From an uncultured Sutterella sp. (GTDB lineage: Bacteria > Pseudomonadota > Gammaproteobacteria > Burkholderiales > Burkholderiaceae_F): DNA of 23,257 nucleotides. Below, in pieces: positions 1 to 7,041 of this stretch. The stretch covers positions 1 through 23,257 of the forward strand of contig UQNA01000047.1 in the NCBI GenBank assembly GCA_900542195.1, in the 5' to 3' direction. Made by a program: the position numbers and the translations under genes. Numbering within the stretch: position 1 is the first letter of the stretch; each line of letters opens with the position of its first letter. The notes below the pieces were generated by a model. The model was not told the origin of the DNA. It did not search any database and saw only the letters and a list, made by a program, of their open reading frames with translations.

Positions 1-201
1 GGCTGAAGTATGCGGCTGTAAAATGTATCCAAGTTCTTCCAGATCAGCCATCTCATTACGGATCGTCGCAGAGCTCAGATTCAAATCGGTATACTTGGAT
101 ATTGTTCGTGATCCAACCGGTTCGCCTGTCTCTAAATAGTTGCGGATGATTGCATCAAGAATTTTCGTTTTTCGTTCGTCTAATTCGAATTCCTCGTCCA
201 T
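1..201 (-). CDS. hrcA: Heat-inducible transcription repressor HrcA, N-terminal part (gene runs off the left edge)
   Basis: The 67 visible codons encode the start of HrcA, the repressor that binds CIRCE operators and shuts off groE/dnaK-type chaperone genes until heat stress. Seen: an acidic start MDEEFELDER, then a winged helix-turn-helix with the family signature YLETGEPVGSRTIS and the recognition part SSATIRNEMADLEELGYI. The ATG at 201-199 is preferred over in-frame ATGs at 213 and 219 because GGAG lies about 6 bases before it and the other two lack a well-placed ribosome site. A perfect CIRCE lies 80 bases upstream, so the gene is very probably autoregulated. The dimerisation and GAF-like domains lie outside the window. 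Confidence 0.95.
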   Translation of the reverse strand, partial: MDEEFELDERKTKILDAIIRNYLETGEPVGSRTISKYTDLNLSSATIRNEMADLEELGYILQPHTSA

Positions 202-280
202 TCTCTTCTCCATCTCCATACTCTGTAATTTTCTGTAAGAATCCGGCATATGCCTCTGATCTCAGTTGCCTTTTTATCTG

Positions 281-307
281 TTAGCACTCATTATTGTGGA
301 GTGCTAA
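281..307. promoter_or_regulatory. CIRCE operator (HrcA binding site)
   Basis: The sequence is TTAGCACTC, nine bases, then GAGTGCTAA: a perfect 9-9-9 inverted repeat identical to the CIRCE consensus. It lies just downstream of the hrcA promoter -10 box, in the transcribed leader or around the start point, where bound HrcA would block transcription. Because it precedes hrcA itself, it implies negative autoregulation. Confidence 0.97.
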
Positions 308-320
308 CATCTATGTACTT

Positions 321-349
321 AAAATAGCACCATCATATTCTTTTGTCAA
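321..349 (-). promoter_or_regulatory. Sigma-70-type promoter of hrcA
   Basis: Read on the minus strand, a perfect -35 box TTGACA (349-344) is separated by 17 bases from a -10 box TATTTT (326-321). The predicted start point is near 314, a few bases before the CIRCE element. A housekeeping promoter plus CIRCE fits HrcA control rather than sigma-32 control. Confidence 0.85.
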
Positions 350-640
350 CACTAATTTTTATAATTTTTACATTTTCAAGATTACTAAATTTATCCTTAA
401 AAAATAAGTAGTTACTCTTAATTGCTACTTCATAAAAATAACTATTAATAATTTTTTATAGTTATTTCCAAATAACCACATTTTTTATTTTAATTGTTTT
501 CTATTAATCTGTCCCTTAATTACTACTTCATAGGTATCTGTCAGCAATGTAAACGCTGTCTCTTCGGTCTATTCTCGCTTTGTCGGCACAACATCTCTGA
601 ACTCTGTAAAATTGTCATCCCTTAAACGAACAATATTTAT
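350..640. repeat. AT-rich intergenic region with direct and inverted repeats
   Basis: This gap between hrcA and the gene at 647 holds no coding region I can support. It is strikingly AT-rich up to about 530. An 18-base direct repeat, cttaattNctacttcata, occurs at 417-434 and 515-532 (17 of 18 bases identical). Between the copies is a perfect 10-base inverted repeat AAATAACTAT / ATAGTTATTT (436-445 and 458-467, 12-base loop). The second arm also pairs with a third element AAATAAC at 470-476 across a two-base gap. AAGTAG (406-411) and CTACTT (425-430) form another pair. This looks like a regulatory-protein or nucleoid-protein binding region, but the factor is unknown. Confidence 0.6.
612..639 (+). 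promoter_or_regulatory. Candidate promoter for the gene at 647
   Basis: TTGTCA (612-617) and TATTTA (634-639) are 16 bases apart. The expected start point, about seven bases after the -10 box, falls at 646-647, on or next to the ATG. With no ribosome-binding sequence upstream, this suggests a leaderless mRNA. The boxes are near-consensus, not perfect. Confidence 0.4.
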
Positions 641-646
641 TCTGAA

Positions 647-1516
647 ATGCGTTTCACCAGTCACACAAAAACAAATATTCCTATTTGCCTAGCGATATAC
701 GGCAAAGAGTCTTTGGAATTTGTGACTGAATTCATCAACCAACATCGCTTTTTTGAGGATAGTGCTGGCCACAAATTCTCGGCGAGCCAGTTGGCCGGAC
801 AGTATGCTTTTGAACAAGTAAAACTGGATAGAAAAGGATATGACAGCAGAAGATTAGAGAAATATCTTTCTTACTTGTCTGATGCCGGTGCAGTCTTTTC
901 TTTTAATGAAGCCCTCTCTCATGCCGATGATTTAATCAACTGTTTTACCGCTGATTTCGGACATGATGAAGACGGTGAGGCTACGTTCAGAATTAAAGCT
1001 CAGTCCTATCGTTTAAAGAAATATGATTGTCAGGCTTTATGGGAAAGAGTCAAGCAATCAGAACTCACTGTCTCTTCAGTGAAAACCGGAAGCTTAAGTT
1101 TTGACGATCTTTCTGAAGAGGACTCCTCTTCTGAGGGGCTCACAGATGACATTCTTGACTTTACCGTCAAGTTTGAACTGAAGGACTGCTCAAACGAAGT
1201 CTTTGCCTATTTATTCCGCTATGTAACGGCAGACAGCGGTCAGTTATCCGTAGAGGATCTTGTCGACTTTCAATTTGTGGATTACCCCAACTTTCACGAC
1301 GAAAGCATGACTATGATTAACATGATGGAAGTCAAAGCGAAGGAAAAAGATGTGGAATGCCTGGCTTCCGTCTTAAAGTTCGTGGAAAATCAAAATATGC
1401 AGTTAGGTTCGAGCTTGCCTCAACCTGTCGGTAACCCGGTCAAAACTGAACCAAAATCTATTGATATTCCTGCCTCGGTTGTCGCAACACTTTTGGTCCG
1501 TAAGAATTTGGTGTAG
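647..1516 (+). CDS. Unrecognised 289-residue protein
   Basis: I do not recognise this family. The frame is open for 290 codons and the base usage resembles its neighbours, so it is probably expressed. The protein is soluble-looking, with no signal peptide or membrane segment. Residues 1-145 are mixed alpha/beta in character with several Tyr- and Lys-rich helical stretches. Residues about 149-170 form a Ser/Asp/Glu-rich acidic linker. A second segment (about 170-250) ends in a Met-rich patch and a Lys/Glu helix, followed by a Pro-rich tail. It has five scattered cysteines with no metal-binding spacing. No Shine-Dalgarno sequence precedes the ATG and the open frame extends back only to 626, so an upstream non-ATG start is nearly excluded. 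It is divergent from hrcA and has no obvious partner gene. Confidence 0.7.
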   Translation: MRFTSHTKTNIPICLAIYGKESLEFVTEFINQHRFFEDSAGHKFSASQLAGQYAFEQVKLDRKGYDSRRLEKYLSYLSDAGAVFSFNEALSHADDLINCFTADFGHDEDGEATFRIKAQSYRLKKYDCQALWERVKQSELTVSSVKTGSLSFDDLSEEDSSSEGLTDDILDFTVKFELKDCSNEVFAYLFRYVTADSGQLSVEDLVDFQFVDYPNFHDESMTMINMMEVKAKEKDVECLASVLKFVENQNMQLGSSLPQPVGNPVKTEPKSIDIPASVVATLLVRKNLV

Positions 1517-1544
1517 TTTTTTCTCAAATTTGAGTTCGGCATCC

Positions 1545-1647
1545 TAACTTTGTCTACACAATTAACCTGAGCCTTTACATTGATTTAGGCTAAACTTGCA
1601 AAGTTAAATTAGTAAGATTTTGCAAAGAAGGGGTTTTCTCTTCTTTG
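1545..1647 (+). repeat. Structured leader before the acyl-CoA synthetase pair
   Basis: Nested complementary arms lie in the 160-base gap after the unassigned gene. TAACTTTG (1545-1552) pairs with CAAAGTTA (1599-1606). Inside that loop AGCCT (1570-1574) pairs with AGGCT (1587-1591). A separate hairpin CAAAGAAG / CTTCTTTG (1623-1630, 1640-1647, nine-base loop) is followed by a T-rich stretch. TTGCAAAG is repeated at 1596 and 1620, so alternative pairings are possible. It could be a weak terminator for the upstream gene or an attenuator-like leader. Confidence 0.4.
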
Positions 1648-1677
1648 TTATCTATTTTTGTAAGAATTCTGCTTTAT

Positions 1678-3525
1678 ATGATTGAAAACGGTAAAACCAG
1701 AGCAAATGAAATACACTCACTTTTTGTCCTTCCGGAATTAGTAAGCCATCATTTGGATAAAAGACCCAATATTCCTGCGGTCACCGAATATGATGCCGCT
1801 CAGCAGCGTTGGGTTACTCTTACCTTTAAAGAACTCTACGATCGTTCCGTTATGTGGGCTAAAGCCTTCACTGCAGCGGGCTTAAAAAAAGGTGATCGAG
1901 TTGCGATGCTTTTGCCTAATTCAATCGAAGCAGTTTGCTTTGATCAAGGGGCCCTTTTAGTCGGCCTCGTTCCGGTTCCTCTCCATATTATTGATACACC
2001 TGACAACTGCGCCTACATTCTTCAAGATTCCGGCACAAAAGTCCTGGTAACTTTAAACCACGCACGATGGCATGCCATTGAGAAAGCTGCAGGTCCTGAC
2101 GGTCTTCCCGATTTGCAAACGGTGGTTTTCATCAACGATGAGGACGAAGACAACGGCAAAGTTAAAGGCATAAGTCTTCAAAATTGGCTCTCTAGCGGAA
2201 AGGAAATTACGAACCTGCCTCCTCTGCCTAAACAAGAAGATCTTGCTTGCCTCGTCTATACCTCCGGTACAACTGGAAAACCAAAAGGCGTCATGCTGAC
2301 TCATGAAAACATTATGAGCGACATCTCCAGCCTGCTGTACAACATTTCGCCTGAACCCACAGACAGCTGGCTCTCTTTCCTACCTCTAAGTCATACATTT
2401 GAAAGAACCACGACTTACTACATTGGTTTAGGGATGGGAAACCAAGTTACCTTCAGCCGCGGCATCACCCGTCTTGTTGATGATTTGAAAACGGTCAAAC
2501 CTTCAATTCTGATGTCAGTTCCGAGGGTTTATGAAAAAGTAAATGCAAAGATTCAGGAACGATTAAAGACCAAATCACTATTAGCCAGAAAATTCTTCAC
2601 AGGAGCCATCGAATCTGGTTGGAGGAAGTTCTGCAAAGAAAATGGGCTTGAGGGAGAAGAACCTAGATTCATGGATAAGATTCTCGAACCTCTTTACGAG
2701 AAGTTTGTTCGACAAAACATAAAGAGCCAATTCGGAGGCAGAGTCAGAGTCGCCGTTTCCGGAGGAGCCGCAATCAACCCAGAAGTAATCAAAACCTTTA
2801 TCGGTCTTGGCGTTCCTATTTATCAAGGCTACGGCATGACTGAAACCTCCCCGATTATTTCGGTTAATAAGATTGGTAAGAACGATCCTTTGACCGTCGG
2901 ACAGATCCTCCCCGGAATTCAAGCCAAACTCGGAGATAAAGACGAACTTCTAGTGCGCGGTCCGCAGATTATGCGGGGCTATTGGAACCGTAAAGAGGAC
3001 ACCGCTAAAGCAATTACAGAAGACGGCTGGCTTTCTACCGGAGACCAGGCTGACATCCTTCCGAACCGCTATTTAAGAATCAAAGGACGAATAAAGGAAA
3101 TCATCGTCACATCCAACGGCGAAAAAGTTCCGCCGGTCGATATCGAACAGTTGATTGAAACCGATCCGCTCTTTGCACAGGTTATGCTCATTGGAGACAA
3201 CCGTCCTTTTATCTCAGCTCTTGTTGTTCTTAATAAAGACGAGTGGAAGCGTTTAGCAGTTACTTTAGAGCTCGAGCCGAATTCTCCGGACTCTTTAGGT
3301 AAAAAAGCAGTACAGCAAGCCTTGCTTAGAAGGATGAAGGCGGCAGCTAAGGGTGCTCCGCAATATGGAATACCCCGAGCCGTCACGGCCACACTGGATC
3401 CTTGGACTATCGAGAATGGTGCCTTAACTCCGACTTTAAAAATTAAACGTAGAATTCTGAACAAAAAATTTGAAAAAGAAATTGAATCTATGTACACCGA
3501 TTTTGGAAAAAATAAGGACAACTAA
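1678..3525 (+). CDS. Long-chain acyl-CoA synthetase, first of a tandem pair
   Basis: An ATP-dependent ligase of the AMP-forming ANL superfamily, closest in style to the FAA1/COG1022 long-chain fatty-acyl-CoA synthetases, which activate free fatty acids to acyl-CoA through acyl-AMP. Seen in 615 residues: the P-loop YTSGTTGKPKG (194-204), the core motif YGMTETS (385-391), the ribose-binding Asp in STGD (456), the hinge region RIKGRIKEIIVTSNGEK, and the C-terminal catalytic Lys in LTPTLKIKR (588). The ATG at 1678 is preferred over an in-frame TTG at 1645: it matches the paralogue's N-terminus, and the TTG lies inside a hairpin arm. Neither has a clear ribosome site. The stop is one base before the next gene's ATG, so the two are co-transcribed. 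Exact chain-length preference cannot be read from sequence. Confidence 0.9.
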   Translation: MIENGKTRANEIHSLFVLPELVSHHLDKRPNIPAVTEYDAAQQRWVTLTFKELYDRSVMWAKAFTAAGLKKGDRVAMLLPNSIEAVCFDQGALLVGLVPVPLHIIDTPDNCAYILQDSGTKVLVTLNHARWHAIEKAAGPDGLPDLQTVVFINDEDEDNGKVKGISLQNWLSSGKEITNLPPLPKQEDLACLVYTSGTTGKPKGVMLTHENIMSDISSLLYNISPEPTDSWLSFLPLSHTFERTTTYYIGLGMGNQVTFSRGITRLVDDLKTVKPSILMSVPRVYEKVNAKIQERLKTKSLLARKFFTGAIESGWRKFCKENGLEGEEPRFMDKILEPLYEKFVRQNIKSQFGGRVRVAVSGGAAINPEVIKTFIGLGVPIYQGYGMTETSPIISVNKIGKNDPLTVGQILPGIQAKLGDKDELLVRGPQIMRGYWNRKEDTAKAITEDGWLSTGDQADILPNRYLRIKGRIKEIIVTSNGEKVPPVDIEQLIETDPLFAQVMLIGDNRPFISALVVLNKDEWKRLAVTLELEPNSPDSLGKKAVQQALLRRMKAAAKGAPQYGIPRAVTATLDPWTIENGALTPTLKIKRRILNKKFEKEIESMYTDFGKNKDN

Positions 3526-3526
3526 C

Positions 3527-5362
3527 ATGACCTCCTCATCCCAAGAAGAACCGATCACGATAGTTCCGGATTTTCTAAAAGAAACACTAAAAAAATTTCC
3601 CACGCGTGAAGCTTATGGAGAATGGGATACTCAGACTAATTCATGGCGTTCGGTCACTTGGTCGGAATTTGCCGAAGAACTTCTGAAATGGAGAAAAGCC
3701 CTCCAAGCTTCCAATATTAAACCCGGAGACAGAGCGGCCGTCCTTCTTCCTAACTCAATAGATTCGGCCCTTGCTGACCAGGCTATCTTGGGTAACGGCT
3801 GTGTTCCGGTTCCTCTTCATGCCGTAGATACCCCGGCAAGCAGTGCATATATCATTAACAATTCCGAAGCTTCCATTCTTTTTGTTCCGAAAACATTACG
3901 CTGGAACGCCATGGTCAGCGCTTGCGACAGTTTCCCGAACTTAAAACTGGTTGTAGTGGTTAAAGAAGACGCTTTGGAACATGCTGAAAACTCTCCGCTC
4001 CCTATCGTGGCATTGAAAGATTGGCTGAAAGCCGGAGAAAAAGAAACTTTGACCGAACCCAAGATTTCCCCGGAGGATTTAGCTTGCGTGGTATACACCT
4101 CGGGAACCACAGGTAATCCGAAGGGTGTTATGCTGACGCACCGCAATATCGTCTCTAACGTTCAAGGCTGCGGTCAAGTAATCGACATCAATCACAATGA
4201 CGTCTATTTGTCTTTCCTGCCCTTCTCGCATACTTTCGAAAGAACTGTTACTTACTACTTGGCTATCTGTACCGGCGCTAAAGTAACTTTTTCTCGAGGT
4301 GTGCTTAAGCTTGCAGAAGATTTACAACAGGTTAAACCGACTATTTTTATTTCTGTTCCTCGTGTATACGAGCAGTTTCACTCAAAGTTCTTGGCTAAAG
4401 TAGCTGAACAAGGCGCAATGACGAAAGCTTTGGCTGAGCACGCTATTGACGTCGGCTGGAGAAGATTCTGCCGGGAAAACAACCTGGCGGTACCCTCTTC
4501 TTCCATGAGCTGGCTGGACAATTTCTTCTGGCCTTCAGTCGGTAAGAAATTCGCTGCCGCGCTAAAACAGGTTTTCGGAGGAAGAGTTCGTTTAGCCATT
4601 GCAGGAGGAGCTGCCTTAAACAACTCTTTGGGAAGATTTTTCTGCGCCTTAGAGCTCCCCTTAAGACAAGGATACGGTTTAACTGAGACTTCACCGGTTG
4701 TGAGCGTTGCTGTCGTTGGAAATAATAATCCTGTCACCGTCGGCAATCCTCTTCCTAACGTACAGGTACGAATTGACGATGCGGGAGAGCTGCAAATTAA
4801 GGCACCCTCTGTTATGAAAGGCTATTGGAAGCTCCCCGAAGCTACTAAAGAAGTCTTCACAGAGGATGGATGGTTTAAAACGGGCGACTTAGCGAGCATT
4901 TCCGAAACTCACGGAAGAATCCGCATCAACGGCAGATTAAAAGAAATCATTGTGACATCTACCGGTGAAAAGATCCCTCCCACAGACTTGGAACTCGCAA
5001 TTCAGTCTGATCCTTTATTCGAACAAGTTCTCTGTGTGGGTGAAGGACGCCCATTCATTACAGCGCTTGCTGTTGTCAATGAGAATGAATGGACAAAATT
5101 TGCAGCATCTTTGAATGTAGACCCGGCAGATCCGGACTCGTTAACAAGGAGAGACGTCCGCTTAGCTGCCATCCGCAGATTAAAAAAGTCAGCTTCTAAT
5201 TTCCCTCAGTACGGCGTACCGAGAAACGTTTCTCTGATGCGTGAGCACTGGACAGTAGACAACGGACTACTGACTGTCACCATGAAGCTTCGCCGTAAAA
5301 AGATTTTGGAGCGTTTCCAGGATAAAGTCGAGGAACTTTACCAAACTCCGCAAAATAAATAG
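3527..5362 (+). CDS. Long-chain acyl-CoA synthetase, second of a tandem pair
   Basis: A paralogue of the gene immediately upstream, aligning along its whole length with many substitutions, so an old duplication. Seen in 611 residues: P-loop YTSGTTGNPKG (190-200), YGLTETS (383-389), a TGD ribose-binding motif, the hinge motif RINGRLKEIIVTSTGEK and a retained C-terminal catalytic Lys in TMKLRR (587). Two usually conserved positions differ from its partner: Ala replaces Gly in IKAPSVMKGYW, and Val replaces Pro in LTVTMK. This suggests altered substrate use, not loss of function. The ATG at 3527 has AAGGA eight bases upstream; an earlier in-frame ATG at 3470 overlaps the previous gene and is rejected. 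It is the last gene of the operon, followed by a hairpin at 5370-5393. Confidence 0.9.
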   Translation: MTSSSQEEPITIVPDFLKETLKKFPTREAYGEWDTQTNSWRSVTWSEFAEELLKWRKALQASNIKPGDRAAVLLPNSIDSALADQAILGNGCVPVPLHAVDTPASSAYIINNSEASILFVPKTLRWNAMVSACDSFPNLKLVVVVKEDALEHAENSPLPIVALKDWLKAGEKETLTEPKISPEDLACVVYTSGTTGNPKGVMLTHRNIVSNVQGCGQVIDINHNDVYLSFLPFSHTFERTVTYYLAICTGAKVTFSRGVLKLAEDLQQVKPTIFISVPRVYEQFHSKFLAKVAEQGAMTKALAEHAIDVGWRRFCRENNLAVPSSSMSWLDNFFWPSVGKKFAAALKQVFGGRVRLAIAGGAALNNSLGRFFCALELPLRQGYGLTETSPVVSVAVVGNNNPVTVGNPLPNVQVRIDDAGELQIKAPSVMKGYWKLPEATKEVFTEDGWFKTGDLASISETHGRIRINGRLKEIIVTSTGEKIPPTDLELAIQSDPLFEQVLCVGEGRPFITALAVVNENEWTKFAASLNVDPADPDSLTRRDVRLAAIRRLKKSASNFPQYGVPRNVSLMREHWTVDNGLLTVTMKLRRKKILERFQDKVEELYQTPQNK

Positions 5363-5369
5363 TTAGAAA

Positions 5370-5393
5370 AAGGCTGTCCATCCAGGCAGCCTT
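5370..5393. terminator. Bidirectional terminator between the synthetase pair and cysE
   Basis: AAGGCTG pairs with CAGCCTT, extended inward by two more pairs around the loop CATCCA. On the minus strand the hairpin is followed directly by TTTTT, a good intrinsic terminator for trmJ-cysE. On the plus strand the T tract is weak, so termination of the synthetases may be less efficient. Confidence 0.8.
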
Positions 5394-5417
5394 ATTCATC
5401 TGTATCACAAGTTAATA

Positions 5418-6128
5418 TTAACTCTTAACTTTTTCTTTTAATTCTTCAATTAATTTTTCTTGATTCTCTAATCTTTGCTCCATCGCCTTAAGTTTTTCTG
5501 CGTAAGGGTCCTCTTCGTTTGCCACAAAACCGTAAGCAGCCATACGCACGTGGAGTTTAGGATCGTGAATAGCTTTTTCCTGTCTTTGTTCTTCCGCATC
5601 CACTTTCTTGTCTTTTCTCTTGACGATTCGTGCCGGATTACCGACGGCAGTCGAATCAGGAGGCAGCGGTTTAATGACAACAGCATTACTGCCGATTCGG
5701 CAATTATCACCAACGGTAAAAGCACCTAAAACTTTAGCTCCGGCGCCGATGATGCAGTTCCTGCCTATGGTCGGATGTCTTTTTGTTCCTTCGGAAAGAG
5801 AGGTTCCCCCAAGAGTGACACCGTGATAAATCGTACAGTCATCACCGACTTCTGCGGTTTCTCCGATAACCACACCCATACCGTGGTCTATCAAAACACG
5901 TTTTCCAATCTCAGCGGCCGGATGAATTTCTATTCCGGTTAAAAATCTGCCTACTTGAGAAAGCCATCTGGCCGTGACCTTCCAATCGGCTTTCCACAGT
6001 TTATTTGCAAAGCGGTGAATGATGACCGCGTGCAGACCGGAATAACATAAAAGAACCTCCCAGCGAGATCGAGCCGCAGGATCTCTTTCATAAATACTGT
6101 TGATGTCTTCTTTAATACTGTTAATCAT
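5418..6128 (-). CDS. cysE: Serine O-acetyltransferase
   Basis: This enzyme transfers acetyl from acetyl-CoA to L-serine, giving O-acetylserine, the carbon skeleton for cysteine. Seen in 236 residues: a short helical N-terminal domain, then a left-handed beta-helix of hexapeptide repeats beginning IEIHPAAEIGKRVLIDHG, with the catalytic His in IDHG and the second active-site His in KRHP, and the closing motif AVGNPARIV. It lacks part of the N-terminal domain of the 273-residue E. coli enzyme, as in shorter bacterial and plant-like forms. After about residue 180 it carries a charged tail ending in a probable coiled coil. The start has GGGAAG about eight bases upstream. It follows trmJ by 42 bases and probably shares its transcript. 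Confidence 0.95.
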   Translation of the reverse strand: MINSIKEDINSIYERDPAARSRWEVLLCYSGLHAVIIHRFANKLWKADWKVTARWLSQVGRFLTGIEIHPAAEIGKRVLIDHGMGVVIGETAEVGDDCTIYHGVTLGGTSLSEGTKRHPTIGRNCIIGAGAKVLGAFTVGDNCRIGSNAVVIKPLPPDSTAVGNPARIVKRKDKKVDAEEQRQEKAIHDPKLHVRMAAYGFVANEEDPYAEKLKAMEQRLENQEKLIEELKEKVKS

Positions 6129-6170
6129 GAAGATCTTCCCGTTAAAACCTTCTTGATTCTAACTTCACAT

Positions 6171-6950
6171 TTACAGTTTTTTACTACCTTTTCGTTCATC
6201 TTTTGAACGAATGATGGAGGAGAAAACTCCGCGAAGCAAATCCACTTCCGTCTGGGTCAATCCTGTCCGGGAAAATAGGTGTCTGAATCGTTCCATCATG
6301 AATTTAGGCTTTTGAGGATCTAGGGCCCCGCAGGCGACCATTGCCTGCTGCAGATGTCCAAACATTCTCTCGATAGAGTCGACGGATGCAAGTTCACCAT
6401 AACTGAAGCGGCGGCTTTCTTTGCTCAAAAACGGTCCGCGCAGATCGGTTTGGAGCTGATAAGCAGTAACTTGGACGGCTTGCGCAAGGTTCAAAGAGTC
6501 ACACTGCGGATTGGCAGGAATTCCCACGCATCTTTGACACTGATTTAATTGTTCATTAGTCAGTCCGCTTCTTTCGGTTCCAAAGACAAAAGCGATTCGG
6601 ATATTGGAATCCTCTAAGACCTCCCTTGCCTCTTTACAAGCCTCTGTGAGGGAGATAAAGGGAGGTCCGAATTCTCTGTCGTAGCCCGATAGTGCATAGG
6701 CCAGTTGAATATCCTGTAAAGCACTTTGCAAATCCGGTACGCATATCGACGAAGAAAGGACGTCAGCTGAACGGGTACAAAACGACAAGGCCTCTGGATT
6801 TTGTTTGTAGTCCCGGTCTCTGGGATTAACCACATACAATTCCGTGAATCCCATGGTATTGATCGCTCTAGCCGCTGAGCCGATATTGCCTGCATGACTA
6901 GGCTCAACCAACACAAACCTAACCCGCCCTCCTTGGGGCACAAAAGCCAT
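6171..6950 (-). CDS. trmJ: tRNA (cytidine/uridine-2'-O-)-methyltransferase TrmJ
   Basis: A SPOUT-class enzyme that 2'-O-methylates position 32 of the tRNA anticodon loop using S-adenosylmethionine. Seen in 259 residues: motif 1 with EPSHAGNIGSAARA (16-29, Asn22 and Arg28), motif 2 FGTERSGL (123-130) and motif 3 SLNLAQAV (152-159), which form the trefoil knot, followed by the TrmJ-type C-terminal helical extension. The start has an excellent GGAGG six to seven bases upstream. It is divergent from suhB across 91 bases and is the first gene of the trmJ-cysE transcript, an order I know from other beta-proteobacteria. I see no clear -10/-35 pair for it. Confidence 0.93.
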   Translation of the reverse strand: MAFVPQGGRVRFVLVEPSHAGNIGSAARAINTMGFTELYVVNPRDRDYKQNPEALSFCTRSADVLSSSICVPDLQSALQDIQLAYALSGYDREFGPPFISLTEACKEAREVLEDSNIRIAFVFGTERSGLTNEQLNQCQRCVGIPANPQCDSLNLAQAVQVTAYQLQTDLRGPFLSKESRRFSYGELASVDSIERMFGHLQQAMVACGALDPQKPKFMMERFRHLFSRTGLTQTEVDLLRGVFSSIIRSKDERKGSKKL

Positions 6951-7041
6951 ATGCTACCTCCAATAGTTTAGAATCTGACAATATTAATTTATTTAGAGCT
7001 CTTTTGCGGAGCTCGGAAGATATTCAAAGGTTTATTCAAAC

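Noticed and set aside
202..219. In-frame ATGs at 213 and 219 for hrcA
   Set aside because: Their upstream sequence lacks a suitably spaced ribosome site, whereas 201 has GGAG at the right distance.
343..365. Plus-strand TTGTCA with a perfect TATAAT near 360
   Set aside because: The spacing is only 11 bases, far too short for a sigma-70 promoter.
1645..1677. TTG start for the first acyl-CoA synthetase, 11 residues upstream of the ATG
   Set aside because: The TTG lies in the right arm of a hairpin, adds a hydrophobic stretch absent from the paralogue, and has no ribosome site.
3069..3521. 150-codon minus-strand open frame inside the first synthetase
   Set aside because: It is antisense to conserved coding sequence including the catalytic C-terminal domain; no independent support.
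3470..3526. Upstream ATG for the second acyl-CoA synthetase
   Set aside because: It overlaps the end of the preceding gene, and the ATG at 3527 has a good AAGGA and matches the paralogue.
6993..7016. GAGCTC repeated twice between divergent trmJ and suhB
   Set aside because: Each copy is a common 6-base palindrome and no convincing promoter boxes align with it; too little to call an operator.
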